DNA of 60,504 bases from CAZAOY01 sp964486925 (GCA_964486925.1 CAZAOY010000008.1:1-60504), one strand, 5' to 3'; counted from the first letter of the stretch, positions 15,358-24,017 are shown. Translations and numbers: made by a program. Notes: generated by a model not told the origin, from the sequence alone.

Positions 15358-17811
15358 ATGGGATTTTATATAAATGGATTTAACCAAAAGGCAAATAATA
15401 TTATAAATGCGGCGATAACCGTTGCGGGGGAGCTAGGTCATACCTTTGTAGGCAGTGAGCATATTCTATACGGTATTCTAATGGAGAACGAGTGTATCAG
15501 CCGCTCTATACTAAACGAGCAGGGTGTAACAGCACAGGTTATAATGGATAAGATGGTAGAAACCACAGGCAAGGGTGAGCCGGTAACATTATCGATAAAC
15601 GATCTTACTCCGAGAACCAAGAGGATTATTGAGAATGCTATCTACGAGGCTAGAAATATTGGTCACGGATACGTTTCAACCGAACATATCCTAATGTCGA
15701 TACTTCGTGAGGGTGAAAGCTTTGCGGTAAGCTACCTAAATGAGGTAGGGGTTGACGGTAAAAAGCTGTATCTATCCATTGCAAAGGCGATAACCTCGGC
15801 GGTATCACAGCCAACAAACGGCGCGCAGGGGTATAATCCTGATACAAAGCAGTCAGGGCAGGATAAGCAGATGCAGTATACAAAGGATCTAACAGCGGCG
15901 GCAAAGGACAAAAAGCTAGACCCTGTGTTAGGGCGTGATGAGGAGATAAGCAGGGTAATACAGATTCTATCGCGTCGTACAAAGAACAATCCATGTCTAA
16001 TCGGCGAACCCGGGGTTGGAAAGACCGCTATAGCAGAGGGGCTAGCAACAAAGATTGTAAATGGAGAAGTACCGGAAACTATAAGGGATAAACGGATACT
16101 AACCCTTGATATCTCGGGGATGTTAGCGGGTGCTAAGTACAGAGGAGATTTTGAGGAACGTATTAAAAAGGTAATCGAGGAGGTAAAGAAGGATAGCAGT
16201 ATAATATTGTTTATCGATGAGATCCATACGATAATTGGAGCGGGTGCGGCTGAGGGAGCGATCGATGCGGCAAATATACTAAAACCACAGCTAGCACGAG
16301 GAGAGATCCAGATAATTGGAGCGACCACCATCGATGAGTACAGAAAGCATATCGAGAAGGACGCGGCATTAGAGCGAAGATTTCAGCCTGTGGTGGTGGA
16401 TGAGCCAAGTGAGGAGGTTTCAATCGTTATCCTAAACGGATTAAAGGACAGGTATGAAGCGCACCATAAGGTAAAGATTCATGATGACGCTATAAAGGCG
16501 GCGGTAACCCTATCAAAACGGTATATAGGGGACAGGTATCTACCGGATAAGGCGATCGATTTAATTGATGAAGCATGTTCAAAGGTTCGGATAGCGGCGT
16601 TTACCGCACCGCCTGATGTTAAGGAGATTGAGGATAGGCTACAAAAGCTGACTAACGAGAAGATGGAGGCCGTAAACAGCCAAGACTTTGAGGCGGCGGC
16701 AAAGCTACGTGATGAGGAAAAGACCCTTACAGCAAAGCTCGAAGAGGAGAACAAGCGTTGGAAGAATGAAAGCGAGCATATGAAACTACAGGTATCTGTG
16801 GAGGATATAGCTCAGGTTGTATCTAGCTGGACTGGTGTTCCGGTTAAGTCGCTGACCCAAGAAGAAACTAAGAAGATGCTTGACCTTGAAAAGATACTTC
16901 ACGAGAAGATTATTGGACAGGATAGTGCAGTGACCGCAATATCTAAAGCAATCCGCCGTGGTAGAGTTGGACTTAAGAATCCAAAACGTCCTACAGGATC
17001 ATTCCTATTCCTAGGGCCTACAGGTGTTGGTAAAACACAGGTTTGTAAGGTGCTTGCACAGACGCTGTTTGGTGATGTGGATGCTATGGTTAGGGTAGAT
17101 ATGTCGGAATATATGGAGAAGCATTCGGTATCCAAAATTGTAGGAGCGCCTCCTGGATATGTAGGGTTTGATCAGGGCGGACAGCTAACCGAGAGGATTA
17201 GAAGAAAACCTTACTCGGTAATCCTGCTTGACGAGATTGAGAAGGCTCATCCTGATGTGTTTAACATACTTTTACAGGTGTTGGAGGATGGTGTGCTTAC
17301 CGACTCAAACGGACGAAAGGTAGACTTTAAGAATACAGTTATAATTATGACCTCAAACATTGGAGCTTCTAAGATAACCCAAAGACAGAAAAGTCTAGGG
17401 TTCTCACAGGGTGGTAACGATAATGACAAAAAGCAGGACAACATAAAAGAGATGGTATTAGGAGAGCTTAAAAACCATTTTAGACCGGAGTTTTTAAACA
17501 GGTTGGATGACATTATTGTATTTGATAAGCTAACTGAAGAGGATATAAAACAGATTGCTAAGACCATGACTAAAGAGATAGTGGACCGTGTAAAGGCTCT
17601 GGAGATAGAGGTGTCCTTTGATGATAGCGCTATCGAAAAGCTTGCTAAGATAGGATTTGATCCGGTTTATGGAGCTCGCCCGCTAAGACGTGCGATAACC
17701 GCTAACATTGAGGATCTATTCTCTGAAAAGCTTTTAGAGGGTGAGATTAAAGCGGGTGATAGTGTAGTGTTTAGTGTTAAGGATGATCAGTTTACTGTCG
17801 AAAAGCTATAG
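15358..17811 (+). CDS. clpC: ClpC, AAA+ unfoldase of the ClpCP protease
   Basis: An 817-residue protein with the full ClpC layout: two Clp_N repeats (about 1-145), AAA domain 1 with GEPGVGKT (about 217) and DEIH Walker B, the middle coiled-coil domain with a UVR-like segment (about 415-470), AAA domain 2 with GPTGVGKT (about 558), and a C-terminal ClpB-D2-like small domain. It unfolds proteins, including arginine-phosphorylated ones, and passes them to ClpP, which is not encoded here. The ATG has GAGGAAG upstream. Last gene of the CtsR-controlled operon, followed by a clear terminator. Confidence 0.96.
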   Translation: MGFYINGFNQKANNIINAAITVAGELGHTFVGSEHILYGILMENECISRSILNEQGVTAQVIMDKMVETTGKGEPVTLSINDLTPRTKRIIENAIYEARNIGHGYVSTEHILMSILREGESFAVSYLNEVGVDGKKLYLSIAKAITSAVSQPTNGAQGYNPDTKQSGQDKQMQYTKDLTAAAKDKKLDPVLGRDEEISRVIQILSRRTKNNPCLIGEPGVGKTAIAEGLATKIVNGEVPETIRDKRILTLDISGMLAGAKYRGDFEERIKKVIEEVKKDSSIILFIDEIHTIIGAGAAEGAIDAANILKPQLARGEIQIIGATTIDEYRKHIEKDAALERRFQPVVVDEPSEEVSIVILNGLKDRYEAHHKVKIHDDAIKAAVTLSKRYIGDRYLPDKAIDLIDEACSKVRIAAFTAPPDVKEIEDRLQKLTNEKMEAVNSQDFEAAAKLRDEEKTLTAKLEEENKRWKNESEHMKLQVSVEDIAQVVSSWTGVPVKSLTQEETKKMLDLEKILHEKIIGQDSAVTAISKAIRRGRVGLKNPKRPTGSFLFLGPTGVGKTQVCKVLAQTLFGDVDAMVRVDMSEYMEKHSVSKIVGAPPGYVGFDQGGQLTERIRRKPYSVILLDEIEKAHPDVFNILLQVLEDGVLTDSNGRKVDFKNTVIIMTSNIGASKITQRQKSLGFSQGGNDNDKKQDNIKEMVLGELKNHFRPEFLNRLDDIIVFDKLTEEDIKQIAKTMTKEIVDRVKALEIEVSFDDSAIEKLAKIGFDPVYGARPLRRAITANIEDLFSEKLLEGEIKAGDSVVFSVKDDQFTVEKL

Positions 17812-17820
17812 GTAAAATCA

Positions 17821-17855
17821 AAAAACTTGGGGCTATATTAAGTCCCAAGTTTTTT
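17821..17855 (+). terminator. terminator of the ctsR-mcsA-mcsB-clpC operon
   Basis: AAAAACTTGGG paired with CCCAAGTTTTT around a 12-base loop, ending in TTTTTT. It lies nine bases after the clpC stop and between convergent genes; the A/T arms could let it work in both directions. Confidence 0.88.
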
Positions 17856-17884
17856 GTATATATGGAGATAACATGAAAGCTTTA

Positions 17885-19468
17885 TTACTTTAGCGAATCA
17901 AGTAGACACTGAGGAACGTAGAATTTGCCGTTTATATATAGTGCTACCTCGCCGTTTAGACTTTTTGATTTTCCATCAATCTTTGCTGTGCTTGTATTTG
18001 CTTTGATAACAGCTGTTTTGTTGTTTTCCTTTAGAGTTAGTGTGGCAGTTTTTACATCGATTGTAGCGCCACTTCTATTGGTAACATCAACAAACAGGTT
18101 TTTTGTGGTTTGTGATAGGTTTAGATTTATTAGCTTTTCAATATATTTTGGGATATCGGTATTATCAATAAGTCCGCTAGGTAAAGCTGTACCTGAAGGA
18201 GCGTAACCCCATAGTGTTAAATCCTCACCTGTATGACCGCCTGTGGTATAGCCAATGTAGGCTTTTTTGTTCATTGTTTCTACAAGGGTTGCGGTTGACG
18301 GAGCTTTTTTAAACTCCTCTATCTCGTCAGAAATTTCAGTATCCCTTGGATCAATTCCATACGCAGTCAGCACCTTGTTAAGCTGTGTATCGGTTGGATC
18401 TTTAACTCCGCTTATAAGAGCAAGTGCGCCTTCCGCAGTCTTTGATGCATTTTTAAGAGGTGAAAGGATAGAGAATGGAGCTTTATCATAACCCTCAAGG
18501 TGTCTTGCGCCTATTGTAATTCCGCTGTTACCGTGGTCGCTTACTACCAGTATAACGGTGCTTTTATCCTTAACAGCAAAGTCGTAGGCCGCTTTGTAGG
18601 CACTATCAAATGCAAGGGTATCGCTTATAATACCTATAGTGTCGTTAGCATGTGCCGCCCAGTCAATCTTGCTTCCTTCAACCATTAAGAAGAAGCCGTC
18701 TTTATCTTTGTTTAGCACATCGATTGCCTTTTTGGTCATGTCAGCAAGGGAAGGTTCTTCTACCTTTCTATCCATATCATATGACATGTTTAGTTTTGTA
18801 CCGTAGCTATTTGTAAAGTCGCCCCATAGCTTTGTACCGTTATACTTTAGTAGATCAGAGCGGGTGGATACCACGTCATAACCATTCTTTATTGCATATT
18901 CTGTTACCTTTAGATCCGCAACCTTCTCTTGGCCTGAACCGGTGCCTAGCATAACATCAAGGTCTTGATTTAACATCTGTTCAGCTATTGCCGCGTAGTT
19001 GCTTCTTGCTATATCGTGTGCGGTATAGCCGGCAGGGGTTGCGTGCATAAACTCGCTTGTTGCGATAACACCTGTGGCCTTGCCCTGCTTTTGTGCCGCC
19101 TCTAATACGGTAGCTTTTGGGGAGGATGAATTATCGATACCGAGTGTACCAGGGTTAGCCTTGTATCCTGTAGCTAGCGCTGTAGCGGCAGGTGCGCTGT
19201 CGGTTATAGGGCCGTCAGCCCAGGTGGTTTTTACCATCGCAACAGGGTTTTTAGTAAAGGCAAGATCCTTTATCCCTTTTTCGTTGTTGGATAGCATATA
19301 ACGGGAAAGTGTGGTAGCGGTAACGCTCATACCGTCTGGTACCATCATAATTACGTTCTTGATCTTTGGATTTGCTGCAAAGGTATTAGTAACAGATGCT
19401 GAAAATATTGCCGCAGTAAGTGCTGTAGCCGTTGCAACAGCCGCAAGCTTTTTAATGGTCAAGTTCAT
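17885..19468 (-). CDS. secreted alkaline phosphatase with C-terminal stalk-like domain
   Basis: A 527-residue protein. A signal peptide (about 1-31, ending FAA) exports it. The PhoA-type core shows the metal Asp in VPDGMS (D45), the nucleophile Ser in TDSAPAATALATG (S91), EGSKIDWAAHAND, the SDHGN box and the late TGGHTGED His. The last ~75 residues form a separate domain (TLTLKENNKTAVI... GEVALYINGKFYVP) like the copper-amine-oxidase N-terminal/stalk domains attached to exported clostridial proteins. The ATG has AGGAGGT upstream. A possible PhoP box lies 48-87 bases before the start. It releases phosphate from organic monoesters outside the cell. Confidence 0.92.
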   Translation of the reverse strand: MNLTIKKLAAVATATALTAAIFSASVTNTFAANPKIKNVIMMVPDGMSVTATTLSRYMLSNNEKGIKDLAFTKNPVAMVKTTWADGPITDSAPAATALATGYKANPGTLGIDNSSSPKATVLEAAQKQGKATGVIATSEFMHATPAGYTAHDIARSNYAAIAEQMLNQDLDVMLGTGSGQEKVADLKVTEYAIKNGYDVVSTRSDLLKYNGTKLWGDFTNSYGTKLNMSYDMDRKVEEPSLADMTKKAIDVLNKDKDGFFLMVEGSKIDWAAHANDTIGIISDTLAFDSAYKAAYDFAVKDKSTVILVVSDHGNSGITIGARHLEGYDKAPFSILSPLKNASKTAEGALALISGVKDPTDTQLNKVLTAYGIDPRDTEISDEIEEFKKAPSTATLVETMNKKAYIGYTTGGHTGEDLTLWGYAPSGTALPSGLIDNTDIPKYIEKLINLNLSQTTKNLFVDVTNRSGATIDVKTATLTLKENNKTAVIKANTSTAKIDGKSKSLNGEVALYINGKFYVPQCLLDSLK

Positions 19469-19515
19469 ATTAATCTACCTCCTAATTTAGTATGTACTAA
19501 GTATACCCTACAAAA

Positions 19516-19555
19516 TGTAAAGAGGACACCCACAAAAAGGTAAACTATGGGTAAA
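19516..19555 (-). promoter_or_regulatory. possible PhoP box upstream of the alkaline phosphatase
   Basis: On the minus strand: TTTACC (19550-19555) and TTTACC (19539-19544) start 11 bases apart, and TTTACA (19516-19521) sits at a phased distance further on. A -10-like TATACT follows at 19500-19505. Known Gram-positive PhoP sites are direct TT(A/T)ACA-like repeats about 11 bp apart. There are only three half-sites, and the third-position site is poor (GTGGGT). Confidence 0.4.
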
Positions 19556-19564
19556 GCTTATATA

Positions 19565-19618
19565 AAAATGGTGGTAAACGTTTAATCCTAACTGGCATTA
19601 AGCGTTTACCACCATTTT
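19565..19618 (-). terminator. terminator after the ComFB-domain gene
   Basis: A 22-bp stem with one G-T pair (AAAATGGTGGTAAACG... with its complement) and a 10-base loop. On the minus strand it is followed by TTTTTATATAAG. It lies 20 bases after the stop of the leftward ComFB-domain gene and could also work rightward. Confidence 0.85.
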
Positions 19619-19637
19619 TAATTTAATGTTAGAGGTA

Positions 19638-20471
19638 TTAGTGTCTAGGTCTAGCCTTTACACTAATGCAGGCACGGGTCATAGCTTGGATTAGGTCGGT
19701 TGAGTACTGGTTCTCATATGAAGATAGCTTTGCAAATAGCTGACCCTTAGTAGCAACAGCATATTTAGGTGTTAGTGCATTAAGCGTTAACGCCAACACA
19801 TCCGATTTACATCTGTTGCACATACAAAGGTTAAACTGCTCCATAACTCGGGTTAGTTCATTTTTAACAATCTGCTCCATCACGTTTATACAGAAAAGCT
19901 CGTCTTCTGCAGCAACATCAATCTCATTTTCATATGGTTGGTGTACCACAGGCTGAGGAGGTATTTGCGTTGCTACTGGTGTAGGCTGTACTTGCGACGG
20001 CGCAGGTGCATGCATAGTAACGGGTGCAGGTGCATTAACAGATGTAGACGCAGTGGCAGGAGTAGGAGTAGGCTTAGGAGCATGGTCATTAGGGTCGTCA
20101 AAGGATTCGTTTTGATATTCGGTAACGTTCTCAAGCTCTAATGCGGCTACAATGCTTTTCTCTAACGAAGAGGTTTCTTCCGATCCGACATCATTAGCCT
20201 CATCTGAAAAATCCTCTAACTCAATCTCGTTTGTTTGGATAGGGTCATCAGTGGATGAATAGGACTCGTCCTCTTCAATTAAAGATTTTAGATTTTCATG
20301 AACGGCAGCGGCTACCTGGTTATCCTGTTCCTGTTCCTTTTGAATCTGCTCATTTGATATTGCTTTAGTAGCGTCCTCTTTGTCGGGAACTTCAATTACG
20401 CTTTCGGGTTTTGTCAGTAGACTCATTACATGGGCTGTTTTAGTAGTTTTCTTTGCCATAATACAATCCAT
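19638..20471 (-). CDS. acidic protein with C-terminal ComFB domain
   Basis: A 277-residue protein in two parts. Residues 1-190 are acidic, low in complexity and end in a Pro/Ala/Thr-rich linker (PTPTPATASTSVNAPAPV). Residues 195-277 form a ComFB domain: INVMEQIVKNEL, the cysteine cluster CMCNRC, LALTLNALTPKYAVATKGQ and the terminal VKARPRH. ComFB occurs in competence loci, and homologues have been reported as cyclic-dinucleotide receptors. It follows parA by 64 bases and ends at a terminator, so the two are probably one transcript. The second ATG, at 20459, would be an alternative start. A ParA partner or effector role is inference. Confidence 0.8.
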   Translation of the reverse strand: MDCIMAKKTTKTAHVMSLLTKPESVIEVPDKEDATKAISNEQIQKEQEQDNQVAAAVHENLKSLIEEDESYSSTDDPIQTNEIELEDFSDEANDVGSEETSSLEKSIVAALELENVTEYQNESFDDPNDHAPKPTPTPATASTSVNAPAPVTMHAPAPSQVQPTPVATQIPPQPVVHQPYENEIDVAAEDELFCINVMEQIVKNELTRVMEQFNLCMCNRCKSDVLALTLNALTPKYAVATKGQLFAKLSSYENQYSTDLIQAMTRACISVKARPRH

Positions 20472-20535
20472 TTCTCCGCCTTAATAAGTATTTTGATTAG
20501 GTGCTTGTGACGGTATAACACCTATAAGCTTTATG

Positions 20536-21297
20536 TTAAATTTTTCCTGTAAAGATTTTACGTGCTAAGTCTTGATAATCCACGGCGGCATTGGAGTTTG
20601 GAGCGTAGGTCACTACCGTTTCGCCATGGGCAGGTGACTCAGCTACTGCAACGCTATTTCTAATACACACATCGATAACCTTTGTATTAAGCTGTGTTGC
20701 AATCTGTTCAGCCATCTCTTTAACCTCACGAGCCAGACGTGTGCGGGTATTGTATTTGGTGAGCAGAATACCCATAACCGATAGGTTAGGGTTATAGTAT
20801 TTAACGACAGTATCTATCGTTTCCTTAAGCTGTGATATACCTAACAGGCTTAGAATATCAGGAATCATAGGGATTAACAAAGAGGTTGATACAGCATAGG
20901 CATTTATTGTTAGGATGTTAAGTGCAGGAGGGGTGTCTATTATAACATAATCATATCGATCGACTATGCCCTGTATGGCATTTTTAAGCAGAAACTCCCT
21001 TCCGGCACGGTTAAAGTCCAGTTCGGCACTGCTAAGCAGTATGTTAGATGGGATAATATCGCAGTATTCAAGGTGTTGGATAGACTCTTCCACCGTAGCC
21101 TTACCTTTTAAAACTTCGTGTATTGTAATACATTCCTCAATGTTTACTCCAAAACTAAAACCAAGACTTCCCTGCGGGTCTAGATCTATACATAGGATCT
21201 TTTTACCTAGCTGTGATAGACCTGCTATAATAGCGCCTGCTGTGGTAGTCTTACCGACACCACCTTTTTGGTTAGTAATTGCAATGATCTTTGCCAT
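20536..21297 (-). CDS. ParA/Soj-type ATPase
   Basis: A 253-residue ATPase with the deviant Walker A KGGVGKTT at residues 11-18, Walker A' LDPQGS and Walker B VIIDTPPAL. The segment YNTRTRLAREV matches the Soj-type region with basic residues used for nonspecific DNA binding, which favours a nucoid-binding ParA over a membrane-binding MinD/FlhG (no amphipathic C-terminal helix is visible). No parB or parS site is evident nearby. GGAG lies six bases before the ATG. It sits between a PilZ gene and a ComFB-domain gene at the edge of a motility region, so placing of cell-surface or motility complexes is more likely than chromosome segregation, but this is inference. Confidence 0.88.
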   Translation of the reverse strand: MAKIIAITNQKGGVGKTTTAGAIIAGLSQLGKKILCIDLDPQGSLGFSFGVNIEECITIHEVLKGKATVEESIQHLEYCDIIPSNILLSSAELDFNRAGREFLLKNAIQGIVDRYDYVIIDTPPALNILTINAYAVSTSLLIPMIPDILSLLGISQLKETIDTVVKYYNPNLSVMGILLTKYNTRTRLAREVKEMAEQIATQLNTKVIDVCIRNSVAVAESPAHGETVVTYAPNSNAAVDYQDLARKIFTGKI

Positions 21298-21320
21298 TTG
21301 TAACTCCGTTCTGTTGATGG

Positions 21321-21348
21321 TATTACTCCCCTATAAAGGAGAGTAATA
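21321..21348 (-). promoter_or_regulatory. hairpin in the parA leader
   Basis: TATTACTCCCCT pairs with AGGAGAGTAATA around ATAA with one mismatch. It lies 24-51 bases upstream of parA on the minus strand, with no T-run. It may be an operator or a leader hairpin that holds an AGGGGAG sequence. Confidence 0.4.
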
Positions 21349-21451
21349 TCTATATCTAACCACATCAACAATTTGTAAATACTTAATTTATACTAGTTTA
21401 TGGGATTATAATAATAGTATAACATAAATTTCTAGAAAAGTACATACCTTT

Positions 21452-22168
21452 TTATTGTTTTTCGATATTTCTTGTCATGCTTGAGAGATTTTTAAAGATA
21501 AACTCACGGATAATCTCTTCATTTCGTGCAGAAAGATCTACAAATTGACAGCCGTAGGTATAGTTAGTGGCGCTATGTGGTATTACGCGAAGTATCTTAA
21601 AGGTAAGATCTATCGGAACTCTGCCCTTTTTAAATTCAGTTTGGTAAAGGGTATCTTGGTCTAGTAAAACAGGGGAGTTAAAGTCAAAACAGAAGCCTCC
21701 TGCACTGATATCTCGTATCTCAACTAGTTTTTTTAGTGCGGCTTTTTTGGTAATAACCTTACTTTTTCCAAGCATTTTAATGGTTATTGGTACTATCTCC
21801 TCGGTAAAGTTTACAAAAAGCTTTACATCATTTCGTCGCTGGATACGATCCACAAGCTCTAGCTTATCAATATGTACCAGTTCTGACAGATAGTACGACA
21901 CAATCCCCTTGTATATGTGAACACCGCTTGTGTTATCAAACACCTTTACCTTTACAAATCTGCCAAGGTAGAACGGTGATTCATCGTCATCCTCATTAAC
22001 AATTGGTGTAGAATTTTCTGCTACATCCGCAGAGGCAGGTTGTGAAGTTTGTTTATCCTTTTTTTCTAATTCAATAATAGCAAGACCATCTTTTTTTGAT
22101 GTAAGATACCCAGTTGCGATAACAACATCATTAAAGTCAACAATTACAGCTTTTGTGTATTGCTCCAT
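21452..22168 (-). CDS. PilZ-domain protein
   Basis: A 238-residue protein. The N-terminal ~110 residues include an acidic insert and a YcgR-N-like beta region. The C-terminal PilZ domain begins at DRIQRRNDVK, with the RxxxR-like c-di-GMP-binding pair reduced to QRRNDVK, followed by the (D/N)xSxxG motif DISAGGFCF. It probably binds c-di-GMP. In other bacteria, two-domain PilZ proteins brake flagella through MotA or the switch. The ATG is preceded by AAGGAGGT. It is in a leftward group after the FlhB-C-like gene (27 bases) and upstream of parA (154 bases). Confidence 0.85.
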   Translation of the reverse strand: MEQYTKAVIVDFNDVVIATGYLTSKKDGLAIIELEKKDKQTSQPASADVAENSTPIVNEDDDESPFYLGRFVKVKVFDNTSGVHIYKGIVSYYLSELVHIDKLELVDRIQRRNDVKLFVNFTEEIVPITIKMLGKSKVITKKAALKKLVEIRDISAGGFCFDFNSPVLLDQDTLYQTEFKKGRVPIDLTFKILRVIPHSATNYTYGCQFVDLSARNEEIIREFIFKNLSSMTRNIEKQ

Positions 22169-22195
22169 ATATACCTCCTTATTTAAAAGTGCAGA

Positions 22196-22546
22196 TTAGC
22201 TATTTGATTCTTGGTTCTCTGCAGTAGCACTGCTGTTATCTTCATTCGTCACAGCACCCTCACTATTAAGGGGTGTCGGTGTTTGACATCCCTTTAGAAA
22301 ATATACGTAGATCTCGACGATCGCTTGATATAGCTCTTCAGGGATTTGAGTGCCAACCTGAAGCTGAGAAAGCACCGTTGCAAGGGAGGTATCCTCGTAT
22401 ACAGGCAGATTCTTATCGACCGCTATCTCGACTATCTTCTCTGCCATATAACCTAGTCCGGACGCAACGATAACCGGTGCACTGCTGTTACTATCGTATC
22501 GTAAAGCCACCGCTTTTTTATTAGCATTATCTCTATACCTTGACAT
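22196..22546 (-). CDS. free-standing FlhB C-terminal-like protein (YlqH-like)
   Basis: A 116-residue protein matching the cytoplasmic domain of FlhB after its cleavage site (AVALRYD...APVIVASG...AEKIVEIAVDKNLPVYED) without the membrane part or the NPTH autocleavage motif. The full FlhB is encoded at 58068 in this window. Such stand-alone copies (B. subtilis YlqH) are common in Firmicutes and can partly stand in for the FlhB C-terminus in export. Its start overlaps the end of the upstream gene by 14 bases. Confidence 0.85.
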   Translation of the reverse strand: MSRYRDNANKKAVALRYDSNSSAPVIVASGLGYMAEKIVEIAVDKNLPVYEDTSLATVLSQLQVGTQIPEELYQAIVEIYVYFLKGCQTPTPLNSEGAVTNEDNSSATAENQESNS

Positions 22547-23948
22547 TTATTGTATCCTTTCTTTCTTGTATTTTTGAAAAGACGTCCGATACAGGGATCG
22601 GTACGGTAGCTTCATGCATTGCAAAGGAATTAAAGGTAATGTTGTTGTTCTTCATAATGGTATCCAGCGACCTTTTGATGTCCTCGCTCTTGCTTGAAAG
22701 TGACCTAGGATAAAAGAGCATCATATCCATCCTACCGTTTTTGTAAAGCATAACAATCTCAAAAAACCCAACATCCTGAATATCGAATTTAATCAGATAC
22801 TTTGAAGCGGGGTGTTCATCGCCATGGTTCTTCGCAGTGTCGTCAGCGTCAGGGTCAATCCATATTTCAGAGAAGAACAGCTGTCCATCAATGTTTGCTG
22901 GAATTATTATATGCTGTAACGGCATGTATACGCTTTTATTTATAAGCACGGATTTTAAGATGTTATCAAACAGCTCTATATTGTTTTTGTCCGCCTGACC
23001 GTTTACACCACGCTCTACTAACTTTACAAAGGCGTCGATTAGCTTAGTATCGGTCTGTGCAAACTTGGAGTTAAACAGCATATTCTCTATCTCTTCAGAC
23101 GAGAAGTTAGCGAATTTAGCATTTATTTCAGGGTATCCCATAAGCTTTTGGAAGGTTGACATAAGATGATCGTTTGTACCCATCTCATATTTAACAAGAT
23201 TTAGCGTTAGCAGTGTGATCACATCACGGATTGTACTAAAGTCTTTAGTGATACCTATATATGATGACAAGAAAGGAAATATCTGGGTTTTTAATATGTT
23301 AAGGTTATTTTGGTTGCTACCTTGGTGTGGTGCTGAGGAGAGCTTAGACATTAGCTCTAACAAAGTTGCGCGCTGACCGGATGGCATATATTGTGAGATA
23401 TTTTTAAGGTTTGACATAATATTCTTCATTACATGGGTACTAGAGGAAGCGCTGTCATATGTTCTTATAAATTCCAAAATAGCGTTTTTAAGGTCTGGAC
23501 TGGTTCCCTTTCCGAGTACCTGTCGTAACACATCAAAGATCGGTCCACTAAACTTTACCGTCGTAGCAGACTGATTTTTTATAAAATCCAGAAGGCTGGC
23601 TTCTGAAAGGTTTAAAAACTCCATAAACTGTGCGATCTCTTTAGCTACGTTAGCTTCTATCCCAGAGTTTACAATGCTTCCCATCTTTGAAAACACAAGC
23701 TCATGAAAGCTTTGGCTTAGATCGGGAACGTTTTTGAGCATCTGCAAAAATGCATCAAAGTTAGAGGACAGATTAGGTCTAAACTGCTGCGCCTCTCTTT
23801 CGGTAAAAACCTCTTGACCGTTTGTTTGGGTAACCCTTGATGGATCGGGAATGTTTTGTATGTTTGTTTCACTTGGGTGTTGCGGTCGAACTTTACCCAT
23901 GTTTTCTTGACCGATAAGCGGTTGGGTGACTCTTAGTAGATCAGGCAT
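22533..23948 (-). CDS. YlqG-like protein with FliK-like C-terminal region
   Basis: A 471-residue soluble protein. The N-terminal ~330 residues are mostly helical and not recognised. The C-terminal ~120 residues (PLQHIIIPANIDGQLFFSEIWI... DVGFFEIVMLYKNGRMDMMLF) resemble the flagellar hook-length-control C-terminal fold and B. subtilis YlqG, which is also encoded just before ylqH. It may interact with the FlhB-like partner, as FliK does with FlhB. The ATG follows GGAAGG. It is the first gene of the leftward group and divergent from cheA. Confidence 0.55.
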   Translation of the reverse strand: MPDLLRVTQPLIGQENMGKVRPQHPSETNIQNIPDPSRVTQTNGQEVFTEREAQQFRPNLSSNFDAFLQMLKNVPDLSQSFHELVFSKMGSIVNSGIEANVAKEIAQFMEFLNLSEASLLDFIKNQSATTVKFSGPIFDVLRQVLGKGTSPDLKNAILEFIRTYDSASSSTHVMKNIMSNLKNISQYMPSGQRATLLELMSKLSSAPHQGSNQNNLNILKTQIFPFLSSYIGITKDFSTIRDVITLLTLNLVKYEMGTNDHLMSTFQKLMGYPEINAKFANFSSEEIENMLFNSKFAQTDTKLIDAFVKLVERGVNGQADKNNIELFDNILKSVLINKSVYMPLQHIIIPANIDGQLFFSEIWIDPDADDTAKNHGDEHPASKYLIKFDIQDVGFFEIVMLYKNGRMDMMLFYPRSLSSKSEDIKRSLDTIMKNNNITFNSFAMHEATVPIPVSDVFSKIQERKDTINVKV

Positions 23949-23990
23949 TGTTAACCTTCCTTTGCTATTTAAAAAAATTTAAAAAAACTA

Positions 23991-24017
23991 TAATGTTTTA
24001 TGGGGTTTGGTCGATAT
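23991..24017 (+). promoter_or_regulatory. possible SigD (sigma-28) promoter upstream of cheA
   Basis: TAAT, a 15-base spacer and GTCGATAT match the B. subtilis SigD consensus TAAA-N15-GCCGATAT at 3/4 and 7/8 positions with exact spacing. It is 225 bases before cheA, leaving a long leader that ends in a GCTGTC/GACAGC hairpin at 24213-24226 just before the ribosome site. Confidence 0.5.

Noticed and set aside
15650..16331. Long antisense frames (114 and 199 codons) opposite clpC
   Set aside because: They lie wholly inside a clear ClpC coding region, lack ribosome sites and have low-complexity translations. They are shadows of the codon bias of clpC.
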